Shown here: positions 12,691-23,890 of the stretch, piece after piece
How the letters are laid out: each line of letters opens with the position of its first letter
Position numbering within the stretch: position 1 is the first letter of the stretch
Program-made: the position numbers and the translations under genes
Source of the DNA: Chionis minor
Lineage: Eukaryota; Chordata; Aves; Charadriiformes; Chionididae
DNA: 64,000 nt
Direction of reading: 5' to 3'
Assembly: GCA_013398295.1 (NCBI GenBank)
Contig: VZSF01000007.1
Location: 62,805 to 126,804 of the forward strand
Notes under the pieces: generated by a model
Seen by the model: the letters and a program-made list of their open reading frames with translations, nothing else
The model's database searches: none
What the model was told of the DNA's origin: nothing

Positions 12691-15600
12691 ACCATCCCCC
12701 ACAAGGGTTGTCATGTGGGAATCCACCCAACGTCTTCTACAGCCATCATTTTTTTGATGAAAAAAAAATAATTAATTTTTTGCAATGCTTGTGTCATCTC
12801 TGAGCGTTCATTTATGCCTGGGATGTCAGCAGTCTCCAGTTCAACAAAGGAACTTGAACAGTGTTTGACGGTCAGGCAACCAGCAAGTCCCACAGTTTCA
12901 GGCACCATTTGGGAAGTAACACAGGCCAGGAACTATTCTCCACAGTTTGGATTCCATTACCCTGCTCTAAATGGTAAGATAATGTATGGTTATAATCATG
13001 CTATACCAGTAAGGTAAAGGAGCTGGTGCAGTTTTGTTTAGCGGAAGAGATGTGTACTGGTTCGGTGCTCCATGGTCCTATGTTAGTGAGAACAGGTCTG
13101 CCTGGAGTTGGTTTCATCCTGGCAAAGCATTTCCTTCCTGCCTTCTTCAGTCAACTCTTGCTGTTACTAATGTGAAGGGCTTCCTAGTTTCAAAATTTGT
13201 AAGACAGAAATTAAATTGGGATAACAGAGATCTAGAATTTTTTTTTAAAAAAAAAAGCAAGCAAGAAAGCTGCAACATGATTATAAATATGGCTTAAAGA
13301 ACATATTTCACTGTGAAATAGACATCCAGGGCAGGATACAGGTGCCTGGATGTTGGCATCTTGGGCTATCTGAGATGCTTTATGGTATCTTACCTGGTCT
13401 CCATCTACTGCTCAAGGATGAAAGAGGTGTCTTGTAGATACTTTGTCATATCTGACAGCCTAATGACAGTGTGTCTCAGGTTCCTTAGAGCATCTAAAAT
13501 AGCACTCAGTACCTACGTTTTTAGTCAACTGAATTAAGCTTCTTGTTAGCTGAATTTCTCTCTAGGCTCCACTGACTGTACTAATTCGATTCATTGTCTA
13601 TAATGAAAGCTTAAACACCTACTTCATACCTTCCCTCAGAAACAGATATTTAGGCAACTTCTATTGACAGGAATAATTTGATTTAAATGTTACTGGAATA
13701 AAATGAATTGGGGAGACACTTGGATGAAACAGAAAGAGAAAAGGCAGCAGGTATTTATAGTGCGTTTAGGAAGTTTACAGGTGAAAGGGAGAAGGAGGGC
13801 ACTCAGGCAATAATAGCAAAGTGTGTCAGGGGTGTCTTAAATATGTCAGTTCTGTGAGAAGGAATGCACTGATAAAAAATAAAGGCTGGATTTACATTCA
13901 CTTTGCAATGCCTTAAACACGTCTGGCTGTGGAAAGAGACCTAAGGCAGGTATGATACTCCCACCTTATTGCAGCAATGTCAAAAGAACTTGGCTGTAAC
14001 TAAGAATTTAATTCCAGCTAGGTAACAAGCACTACTGAGTTCATGTTTATTCTCACTCTAGAAAAGTTACCTGGCAAAAGGAAAAAAAAATCAGAAACCC
14101 CTCATATCTTTATAAGAGTTATTCATAAAAGCTTCATCTGGGATATGAGAATTAGCTTGGATATATACGAGTTTGTTCAATGTCCTTGGTAATCAACATT
14201 TTGCAGAATGGTTTCTGCATGCGTGCCCTACCATGTGTAGCAAAAGAAATAATAAGATCCTCATTAATGTCTCTTCACAGCCCATTCCTACAGTGTCACC
14301 TCAGTCAGTATCTAAAGGTCAGCGTCTGCCTTTGGTCTCACGTATGCATGACAGTAAAAATCTGAAGAAACAAACTTTTGTTAAAGAATATATATTGTCA
14401 ACTTACAAATTGGAGATATGCAGAAGTAATTTTTCCTTAGGAGTTGTTTTATTTAAATTCAGCTCATGAGGATAATATGGTTAGTTTTGTTCCGAAGGGT
14501 TTGAAGCCTGCTATGCCCCTCTGGCCTCGTGGCTGTGCCGGATTTTGTCACATCTGACATTAATACCAGAACATCCCACTTGCAGAGGAGAGTTTGGCCT
14601 GCGTTTGTGGTGCACAATGGGATCTGTTTGACTACCAAGTGGGTTGTGATCAAAAGGACACTTGTGTGATTGGAGAAGCAGTTGGAACAGAAGCAGAGGC
14701 TAAGAAAGAACCGACGCTTTAAAAGCACATGACACAAACTTCTGATAGCTTCTCTATTACACACAATCTACAGTCACCACAAACCCTTCTGCTATAATAA
14801 CCTGAATCCATCGAACGTTTTCTGCTAGCTACATTAAGCACTGATATATTCATTTCAGACCTTCTGACTCTGACCTTTTTTATGCTAACTTTGATAAAAT
14901 GCAACTCCATTCCCCTTGAGTTATTCCTGGACCACATCAAACGAAATGGGAGGAGAAGCAAGCACTGGAATACTCACTTTGAATCCTCCATTGTAGTTCG
15001 GAATGGGTTTTTTTCCAAGCTCTAAAGTACAGCTTCTAATGCATTAAAAAGCAAGGTATAGTTTGAATGAAAAGTCACATCAGAAAGATTACATCAGATC
15101 AGGTACTAAAAAAAGCAAAAATCTGGAATCCAAAAAAATGGTGGGAGGAAGGCAAGCTGGAAAGAATTTAGTTTGTTTCCTCTTTTTTATAGGGAAAACT
15201 GTCGCCAGAATAGAGTTCTGTGCAGGGGTGAATGGGTGCACAGGGAGGGCAGGTGGAAGCCCCCAAACCAAGACCCTTCTTTCTACCCCTCCTCTGTGTC
15301 TGAACAGAGCGTGTTCCCTATGAGCTGTCGTGCCTATAAAAATTGAGTGCGGCCAGAGGGGCATCTGCATCAGGCTGTAGCAACACAGAAACTAAACGCT
15401 TTGAAAAGCCATTTTAGCTGTACGTTGGCTTGTACATTGTCTGTCTGTCCAGCGCCGCCTGAAATTAAAATGTATTGCTGTGTTGTTCAGAGCAGGCAAA
15501 CAAGGAAATACTCAAAGTTTTGGGAATGTCTTTTGGAAAGTCACCAAAACTCAGTGCAAAGAGATTGTCCGAGCCTGCTTACTAATCAGTGTTTTGTTTT

Positions 15601-16619
15601 GAAATGATAGCGGCTGGGATTTCTTCCGAGGAAGGAACATTTCCTCGCTTCCACCTGGAAGCCAAATCAGCAAAGCTGCACGGCAGCATGGGCTCCTTGC
15701 TCAGAAGAAGCGGGGAGCAGCGCCTTTGTGTAGCATCAGCTAAAATTGCTATGCAGTCCCATCTGTTATATCTCCTCACAGAGCTTGCTGGAAAATTTTT
15801 TTGTTTATTGTTATCTCTAAAGAACTGCTAAAGGAGGTATATTTAAAGGCACCACTGTCTAAAGCAGAGTACCAATATCTGTACATTTCCAGCTCACCGG
15901 AGAGCAGCTGATTTTGGTGCCATTCCTTTCTCAGATTTCCTTACAGAAGACCACATCCAAGAGAATAACACATTCAGAGCTTTTGAAAGTTTTATTTGTG
16001 ATAAGAGAATGTATATCTAAGCATTATAGAACTGTTTGGGTTTTGTCTTAGATTTATTTTTTAATGGTATTCCCAGAGGCTTACATTGCAACATGGCTCA
16101 GATTTTAGTACACAGCTTTCCTTGTTTATCAGAATCTCGCAAACTACATTTCCTTTATAGCCTTTTATAAAAGGCTATAGGAGACTCAAGTTCACAGTAC
16201 GCCTGAAGATAAATCTGGAAAGGGACTTGAGCATTGCAAAGCTCAGTGCTGAAATGCTTAACTCTTGGGTGTTCTGCTCCGTGGAAATCTTGATGTATAG
16301 GATCCAATGGCTGATATCTACAGGGAAAAGCCCAGGCAAAATAAAAGCGACAAAATAAATGAAAATTTGCCAGAATTGCTTTTAAAAAGCAGGGAAAAAA
16401 TGCCCCACAAAAAAACCCTACAAAAACAAACCTCCCCCCAAGCAAAATCTGTGTACAATGACTGATTCATGGGGGAGTTTGGGGGGGTGCTAAGAGACCT
16501 CTGCATATTCTGATCAGACTTTCTGGAAAGCTGAATAGAATATATGTAAGGAAGTGCTGTAAGTGCAGGGATGCACAACTCTCAATATGGAAATTGCTCT
16601 GCTTTGGGTATTTAATTAA
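12691..16619. other. Unrecognised sequence, one 24-bp palindrome
   Basis: No gene or transposon is recognisable. A T8/A10-like run lies near 13238-13257, and the 24-bp palindrome at 16156-16179 is listed separately. Open frames such as 14459-14961 (minus) and 15063-15831 (both strands) show no domain and overlap in antisense. Confidence 0.5.
16156..16179. repeat. 24-bp perfect palindrome
   Basis: The half-site TATAGCCTTTTA is followed directly by its exact reverse complement, with no spacer. It contains a TTTATAAA core. No neighbouring element explains it as a terminal inverted repeat. Confidence 0.9.
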
Positions 16620-16695
16620 TCCCTGGAACAGGGACTTGAATCCGATTCTTTGTCTCAGTACTCTTAGTACTTCTAGACCAAGAACCTAAAAAGTC
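16620..16695 (-). mobile_element. tRNA-derived SINE head, minus strand
   Basis: On the minus strand TGGTCTAGAAG resembles an RNA polymerase III A box, and about 39 bases downstream GATTCAAGTCC resembles a B box, followed by a CCTGTTCC stretch. This spacing is typical of tRNA-derived SINEs, whose head begins like a tRNA and is transcribed by Pol III. It is not an intact tRNA: the acceptor and anticodon arms cannot be folded convincingly. The body and 3' tail are not recognisable, so the family is unknown. A related-looking head lies at 31597-31680. Confidence 0.5.
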
Positions 16696-17435
16696 ACAGC
16701 CTTTCTCTCTGGCTCTGTCAGTAATTAAAGAAATTAAGCAAAAGAATGTCAAAATGAAAGATGCAGGATAATTTTCTCAGAAAAACCCCAATAATTTAGA
16801 GAGTTAGAAATCTGTTCTGGTGTGTGTGGCCAAGTCTCTGCTTTGAAACCAGCAGGGAGAAAAGGAATAAAAACCTACCTGGCAGGTAACTGCTCTGGCA
16901 ATTGGTAAAACAGACACAGATGTGATCTTGGGAGCTCAGTCATCATGACCTTTTGCAGAAAGTTTAATCTGAGGAATATTTTAAAACCCAATTGACCTGG
17001 CTTCACATGGGAGTGGGGCAGGGAGAATCCAGAATGAGGATTAATCATTTCTGTGATTATAACATAGACATAGGCACCAGCAGAACTTGGGGAAGTTGCA
17101 AGTGGAAGATTACACTGGGGTGTAAATGTTGGGAGTACATTTTTTTCTGTGTCAGATATATGCCTAAAACTCTTGTTCAACTTAACCTTTTGAGACCAAT
17201 CCTGGTTATCCTACAGGTGTATTCTGCTGACTTAAAAAAACTGGCCTTACTAGATAATCCCCTGATAGCATCGGGCTCTAGTTTAAAAGCCCCTTTGCTC
17301 CTGAGGGCAAGTGAATTTACATGATGAGGAGTTAGATGAAATTTCTATCACTAGCAGTACCCATCAGACCAAAGCAAGGACTTGTATTTCTGATGGTGCT
17401 GTAATGTTATCAGTGTAGTGAACCTTCATTCAACA
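16696..17435. other. Unrecognised sequence
   Basis: No gene or repeat is seen. Overlapping antisense frames at 16875-17180 and 16992-17324 lack recognisable motifs and are treated as chance. Confidence 0.5.
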
Positions 17436-17501
17436 GTGCTTTGGTTGGACTTGATGATCTTAAAGGTCTTTTCCAACCTAAATGATTCTATGATTCTATG
17501 A
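17436..17501 (+). mobile_element. CR1 3' tail fragment (66 bp)
   Basis: Only the extreme CR1 3' UTR is present: TTGGTTGGACTTGATGATCT, then AAAGGTCTTTTCCAACC and two ATTCTATG units. Sequence upstream shows no further CR1 similarity, so this is a very short 5'-truncated insertion. Orientation is plus. Confidence 0.88.
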
Positions 17502-19734
17502 CTAACTCCTGTAGCATAGGTCAAAAGAAGTCACAGGTGCCACCACAGTTTGCTATTCTTGTATGCGTACCGTTAAATTACCATATTCCTCACACCTCAG
17601 TATTCAAGCTTAGACAGGATTTTTCAAAGGTACATGTCAGATGTGCAAATCAAAGCCATATGCTGCAAAAAAAGAACAGATATGTTATGCCATGCCTGTA
17701 CTTAAACCTCTGAGAGAATAACTGTCCCCAGAAGGATCTCCCCAACTCTGAAAATAGCTGGTTAAAGGATGGGTAGTTGATGTGGCACAGAATGCAACTA
17801 ATGTTCCTACTGAGATGTATTTCTGGAATATTTTAGTAATATGGCCCAAATTTATCTCATCTAATGTTAGACACAGCAACGTGCTACTTAGGTTGGAAGT
17901 GTAGTTATCTGTGTCTCCCTCTATAGTCAGCAGGAAGAAAAAGGCACTTCAACATGACATTTCACACCACGTAGGATCCGATGACTTTGGAAATCTCTCT
18001 TTGCTGCACATGTGCTTTGATTATGTGGAATGAACCTGGGCAGCTGTGTGGAAATGCTCGTAGAGCATGAGGTGAGGAGACAGAGATCCCGAGAAAAACT
18101 GGGAACAGATTGCCAGCTTTTGCAATGTCAGTGTTGTCCTTGTCGAACAAGGGTTTGCATCTCTGCTCTGCAGAGGGAACAAGTAACTTCTGGTGTTCAG
18201 TGTAGGGTGGGAAGATGGGGTGGACCGTAGGAGAAAATAGACTGAAGCACAAACAGAGGCCAGGGAACTTCTGAGAAGATCTGGGAGTGGATGTAGTTAG
18301 ACCACAGGGATATTCCAAAGGCTGCAGAAGGGACTGTGTTGAATTTGTTACAGCTCAGGAAGCCTCCAAAAATTGCTGGACTTAAAATAAGACTGGAGAA
18401 ACAGACACAACTTTCAAGGACATAGCATGCAGGGAAGAGATTTATTTTCAAACTTTTTATTTTATTTTAGTCTGTCCCACTTTGGTTTTCCCTCTTTAAA
18501 GAGTCATAAATCGTGACCTAGCAATTCATAGCTCTCTTGGTATTTTTGGTGTGTTCACTTAAAGAGAACAGCAAATCCTTTCAAAGCTGTGGCTGGTTTG
18601 AATATCCTGGCTCCCCATGTTAGAGAGTTGTGGAGTGTTTTTTCCTGGTTACAGAAATTGAAGCTTCTGAAGAAGACAGATGTTATCTTGCTCATTTGCC
18701 TCTGCGCTCCTAAATTTCACTCCACTGAACAAAGAATAAGATTCTTATTACCCAGTTGTTTTACAATGATGAACTCTCTTCTTATTCTCTTTTACAGCAA
18801 GGCTAACAGTTTGAGGAAGTATCTTCCTCTCCTTCTTGCCTTTCTGTGACCATCCCCAGACTCTCAGTTCCTCGCAGGAGGGGGCACTGGGTCTCTCTCT
18901 CAAACACCCTCTCTCTGCGTCTTTCTGAGTTGAAATGGTTATACATTGCCTCTGAGCTCCTGCAGTAACTCACCACAGCCTTTGGGCTGCTGTTTGGTGT
19001 GTTGTAGGCTGTTCCCAGTGGGCACTAACATCCTTGGAGGAAAAACACCTGCTCAGACTGGTGGGAAATTGGTGTGGTGGAGATGGGCGATAGCCAGTTT
19101 TTATCCCTTTAACATATGGCCTTGCTCATAAGGGAGAATTCAGTGATAATTCAGAAAGGCTTAAAAATCATAAATTTTGCAAAAGCAGAATCCACACCCT
19201 GCCCCAGCACAGAAGCTATTATTCATTTTTAAATTCTGCAGGAACATATTTGCAGAGACTGTTTCATATTTAGTGTTAATTAATGGCTGGGCCTTAAGTG
19301 AGCAATACAAAAGTTGCAACTTTGCTTGCTTAATTCTTTTTTCATGTTTCCTTTCATTGTCTGTTCTGTGGCTAAATTTTGAGGATCTGTTTTAACACCA
19401 TTTTTGTGGCTAATGCAACAAAAATATTGTTCATTTTGCAACATGTCAATAAACATTTTATGTTTTTGTAGACCTCTTTAGAAAAGAGGTTAGTTTATTT
19501 TTTCCTAGACACAGCCTGTGCAGAGGAAAAGTTTTTCCCTTTCCTTAGGTCTGCTATGAAATGTAGGTTGTCCAAGCAGAATTATCTGCCAAGCAAATTT
19601 CAGTCACACGCTTGCAAATCAATGTAGCCTCTGAATTGCAAATTGAGGCTGAGTTCAAGGGCGCTTTGAAACTATTGTTCTGAACTTTAAGGCATGGATT
19701 TCCTTAACTTAATTTTAAGTCCTTCGGGGCCTAG

Positions 19735-19900
19735 TCTGTAGTCGTCTTCTCTCCTTCTCCGGTCAGCGGGAGGACCGGGTAGCGCGGGATGTGCGGGAGG
19801 GTTTATGTGGGCTGAGTTGGCCTCGAGGCACAGGTCTCGCTGAGCTGGGGGGCTGCTGGGGCTCCCAGGGCTCTGCACAGCTCTGACGCCTCGGCTGGCT
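19735..19900. other. Isolated CpG-rich patch
   Basis: I count about 12 CpG dinucleotides in roughly 165 bp, in surroundings where CpG is scarce. On the minus strand an 80-codon frame (19929-19687) crosses the patch and reads as proline-, serine- and arginine-rich sequence with no family motif. It could be a small CpG island, an exon remnant or a decayed GC-rich repeat; sequence alone does not decide. Confidence 0.45.
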
Positions 19901-21279
19901 GTGCTTGCAAAGGAGTAAAAACGTGGCATGCAGGAGGGAGGAGAAAAGGCTGCTTTTATTTCATTCTTTCATCGGTTACATGAACTGGCTAAAACCTAAG
20001 GAAGGTGATAATCCTGCTGCCTAGCTTGCTTGGCTACCCTCCCATTAGTTGGTGCTGAACTCCAGAATTGCCTCCACTGTAATTCACAGAAATGTTTGCA
20101 GAGTAAGTACGTACTTACGAGAAATATCAGGAGCCCAAGCAGAGCTTCTAGAAGAAAAACCATCTGTGATATCTTAAAAACCACAGGCTCCTCAAGTGCA
20201 TATATTTCTGCTGATCTTGAGAGAAGAAAAAGCTTCAGTAGTTCTAATATTTAATGAGTGACCTTTTGTGTTGGGACAGAGATCAAAGAGAACAAAAATC
20301 AAAGGGGATCATAGCCAGAGTTGGCCATAATATGTCCCCCTTTTCCACTGGAACATTAAAAAACTAAACAAATAAATGTCAACCGGTTCTCAGATGACAG
20401 TTTTAGAGAGTTATAAGAAGGTTTCTCACTATTCCCCAAGTCCTAGGTAGATGGTAAAGGGGGTCAGAAGAAGACCGTTGTGGAAGATCACTGACTGAAC
20501 AGCTGCACAATCTTATAGTTACCACTTTGGGTTTGTTCAGCTTGCACTTCACAGAGCTGTAGGATACACACTACTGAACAAGAACAGTTGGTCAAAGTAG
20601 AAACTGCAGCGTAGGAGGCAGAAGAGGAGATTAGATCAAGTAACATCTGCATAGCTATAAAAGCACACACTATGGCTTTGTAAGGCTGAGCCAAAAGAAT
20701 AAAAAGAGGCCTCAAAACATGCATATCACAGGAGAAAAAAACCCTAAAAAAATAACCAACCCCACAGCGTTATGCTGACCCAAAAAGACTGCCGCTGAGC
20801 AGCATGTGAAATAGGCTTTAAACCATGACAGAATTCCAGGGGGCACCTTCAGCAGCACAGGGCTTGCTAAAAGCATGCTGGAGCAGGCTGGCATAGCACT
20901 GAGGAAAGCGCGTCCTCTCGCCCGGTCTGTGACAAGCTTTCCTGGAGAAAGTGGGCTCCTCTTTCTTTCGCTGACATGGCTGATTATGCCTCGCTGCTCA
21001 GTTGGACCAAGAGGGTTTTTTTGTAGGCTAATTCCTTAGCACAAGGAAGGAATAGAGGGAGGGTTTAGCCATCTCAAGGATGTACATCACCGTGCAAGAA
21101 TGGACCAGAATGGCTGCGTTTCTCACGATCTTTAATGTTGTCAACCTAAGTGATAGGAACCTAATGGTATCCTCATCTGTTAGAGGGGAACTTAAGCCAA
21201 CAAAGTCCATGGGCTGTATTCAAAAAGAGATGTAGGCAATATTGCAGCGAAGTCCGCAGGCTTGACAGCTAAGAGCTCT

Positions 21280-21425
21280 GGAAGCAGAATTCGTGCTGCT
21301 GAGGTAGGTACTGAAGCCAAAGCAGCCGCCAAGCATCGCAGGACCGCGGGCTGCGGCCGGACACCCGGCTGTCTGCCAGGCTCGGACACCCGCCGGCAGC
21401 CGGGCGGCAGGTGCTTATGCGAAAG
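21280..21425. other. Isolated CpG-rich patch with a donor-like site
   Basis: About 14 CpGs occur in roughly 150 bp (for example GACCGCGGGCTGCGGCCGG), far above the local background. Just inside its left edge CTGAG|GTAGGT resembles a plus-strand splice donor. A 66-codon plus frame (21262-21462) and a 65-codon minus frame overlap each other across it, so coding direction is not evident. A small promoter or first exon of a non-coding transcript is possible but unproven. Confidence 0.45.
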
Positions 21426-22842
21426 TGGGATTCACAGCTTGAACTTCCACAGACACCTGTAAGGTGGTGACAGCCCCCTAGGGGTTGTGCAGCCTGCTAC
21501 GGAAAGAGCCTACCAGAATGCGAGACCACCATTTTAGGCCTGTCTGAGACAGAGAACTTGCAGGATTTAAATGCAAAATGCTTATTTCAGGGAGGAGTAC
21601 ACTAACCACTGGGATAGGGATGGGCTGTTCTCTCTCCGTCTGTTGAAAGTAGGTCACCGGCAACTCAAATGCAAACTAATGTGAGCAACGGCAGCCGGCT
21701 CAAGTGAGACAGGCAGAAAAAGTGAAGAAGAGAAGAAGGAAAGGAGAGATCCTAATGTTCAGGAAACGCCCATATATTTTGTGTTCTGAAAAGCGTACGT
21801 GTCCAGCGATGCATTTGAAGATATGCATCAAGGGATTGCTGCACAGTCTGTGTAAGTTCCCCTGGTCAAACACACAAGTGCTATTTTATTATCTAGTAAT
21901 TCAACTCAGCCTCTCATCATAAAAATATTTATTCGTGATTAGATATCTGTTTTAACTGTAACGATCATATTCATAAGCTATTAAGCAGTACTCTCTGACA
22001 CCCACAAAGTACCAGGGATTTTAACTCATCTAATGTAATCTGGGAAAAAGCTACATAAAAAATTCCATCGCAGCATTGAGAATTTCTGCAAGATTTATCC
22101 TTTAATTGTTTTATTTCCTATATGTAATTGAAATAAGTTTTCACTACTTAAAAGAAATAAAACATGAAAGTCCTAAGGAAATTAAAAGCCTTCAGTAATA
22201 TCTCTGTGTGTAATATTTTTTTGTGAGTTGCCTAGGAAATTGTTTATCCTCATGTAGGAGAGAGATCATTTTTAGTTTGAGACACAGATCATTTATCACA
22301 GCTTTTTAAATCTTTTTTTCTGTAAGAAGGCAAGAAACAGGCTCTTTAATCTTATCGATCAAGATGCAAGTCAATGCATATCCAAAAGGCAATTGAAGTG
22401 TGGACTAGGCTGTATGCAAAAGGAGCACATCTTTTTATATATGTAAATTGAAATGACTAGATTTCACAGTATTAAGAAATATTCGCTGAATCCTCTGTGA
22501 AACTCATTTCCAAGATACTATTTTAGAAATAACAGGAAATGGCAATCTTTGCAGGAGAGCCATTCACTTTTCATTTCGGATTAGAATCTGCCAGGTACTT
22601 CAGCATGCTACGGAAATAGCAAAGCTGGGATGAATCCACTGTCCTTTTATAACTTACATAAGACAGGGAGACATCGCAACCGAGAATACAGTATTACATC
22701 ACCTCAGCCTCATGGCTTCTGGTGCCCTGAACAATGCAGGGAAAAGACATGGACCTGCGATGATACAGTCCCACGTGAGCCTGTTCTGTTTCTAAAGCTC
22801 TAGGATAAATAGTGATTCAGACATATATAGTACATGGCAGTC

Positions 22843-22860
22843 AAAAAAAAAAAAAAAAAA
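22843..22860 (+). repeat. A18 homopolymer
   Basis: A run of 18 A residues lies about 60 bp before the minus-strand LINE at 22920. It is not the tail of that element, which has the opposite orientation and no poly(A). Confidence 0.85.
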
Positions 22861-22919
22861 GGATTCTGACTCTGTTTTGCACATAAGCTCTTCAGCAGAG
22901 CTCCTCAGCTGTTCAAGAG

Positions 22920-23890
22920 AGCATAGGAACATAAGGAATTAGCTCTAATGTGACTCCATTGCTCTATCTATCCTGTTCCCAAGAGTGGCAGTTGGAGACG
23001 TTGTCTGGGAAGAGATTATAAGCATCTCCCCTCTCTACAGGCCATTGCCCTTGTTATCTCCCAAAATTAGATTAGGGTTGTCACAGGGTCCATCCCTGCA
23101 TATACCTTTTGCAATCTGACTATGCACCTGTTGTCTATGAATTTACCTAACAGCTTTTTGAACACGCTTAAATTATCAGCCTGCATAACCCATCCTAACA
23201 GAAATTCTCATTTCTCTCTATGTAAAAAAGGACTCTCTTTTATCTCTTTTAAGCTTATTGACAATCAGTTTCAGTGGTCCCTATTTGTAACACTACTGGC
23301 CTTGGGAAATCCTGGTTTCACAGTCACCTAATCTACAACATTCTAAATCTGAAGTTGCCCTGCTTTGAGCAGGAGGTAGATGACTTCCTGAAGCCAGGAG
23401 GTGACCTCCTGAGGTCTTCTAAATAGTTGATTTTTCAGCCTAAATTATTCTACTATTCATGTTTTTTGTAAATCCTGACCATATCACTCTCCAGCCTCCC
23501 CTTGGCAAACTGAAGTTTCGATAGTTCTTGCTTCTCCTCATCAGGCAGCTGATTAATCTTTTTCAATGCTCTTCTCTGTAGTTTCTTTAACTCCATTCTG
23601 CTTTTCCCGAGATGTGGAAACCAGAACTACACACCATAATCAAGATATGGGTGTCCCAAAGGTTTATACAGTGTCTGTTTTCATCTCAATATCCTTCCTG
23701 ACATTGCTTACTGCTTTGTTGTCTTATTTCAGCTGTTGCTGCACAAAGATCCAATGATTTCCAAGACCTGTCACTGATGACTCTAAGATCTCTTTTCCCC
23801 GAGTTATAAATGTTACACTCCCTAAAGCTATATGACATGGCTTTCTGTGGTTCATGCCTGTATGACACAATCCAATTTTTACATCTTGGC
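22920..23890 (-). mobile_element. Old CR1-group LINE 3' half, interrupted by a nested CR1
   Basis: The low-coordinate end begins GCATAGGAACATAAGGAATT, which resembles the 3' end of a reptile/bird CR1-group family read in reverse. The following sequence keeps long stretches of the 3' UTR and C-terminal reverse transcriptase region in minus orientation, for example AACCAGAACTACACACCATA and CTAAGATCTCTTTTCCCCGA, which correspond to CR1 ORF2 C-terminal blocks. No frame stays open for long. A plus-strand CR1 tail at 23357-23460 splits it, showing that this copy was already in place when the second one inserted. The family assignment rests on remembered consensus blocks; ends are approximate. Confidence 0.72.
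23357..23460 (+). mobile_element. CR1 3' UTR fragment nested in an older minus-strand LINE
   Basis: CCTGCTTTGAGCAGGAGG, GTAGATGAC, GACCTCCTGAGGTC and CAGCCTAAATTATTCTACTA reproduce, in order, the 3' UTR of a plus-strand CR1, ending in a worn ATTCTATGATT-like tail. It has the opposite orientation to the LINE on both sides. A short extra segment (about 23380-23400) looks like a local duplication. It is diverged and truncated, so it is an inactive relic. Confidence 0.68.

Larger units (their letters stand above)
17502..22919. other. Unrecognised sequence with two CpG-rich patches
   Basis: No gene or transposon can be named. The stretch differs from the rest of the window in holding two short CpG-rich patches (19735-19900 and 21280-21425) and an A18 run (22843-22860). 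The open frames here are short and lack motifs. Confidence 0.5.

Noticed and set aside
21299..21310. TGAGGTAG, the let-7 seed, in the CpG-rich patch
   Set aside because: Identity stops after the seed and the flanks do not fold into a let-7-like hairpin.
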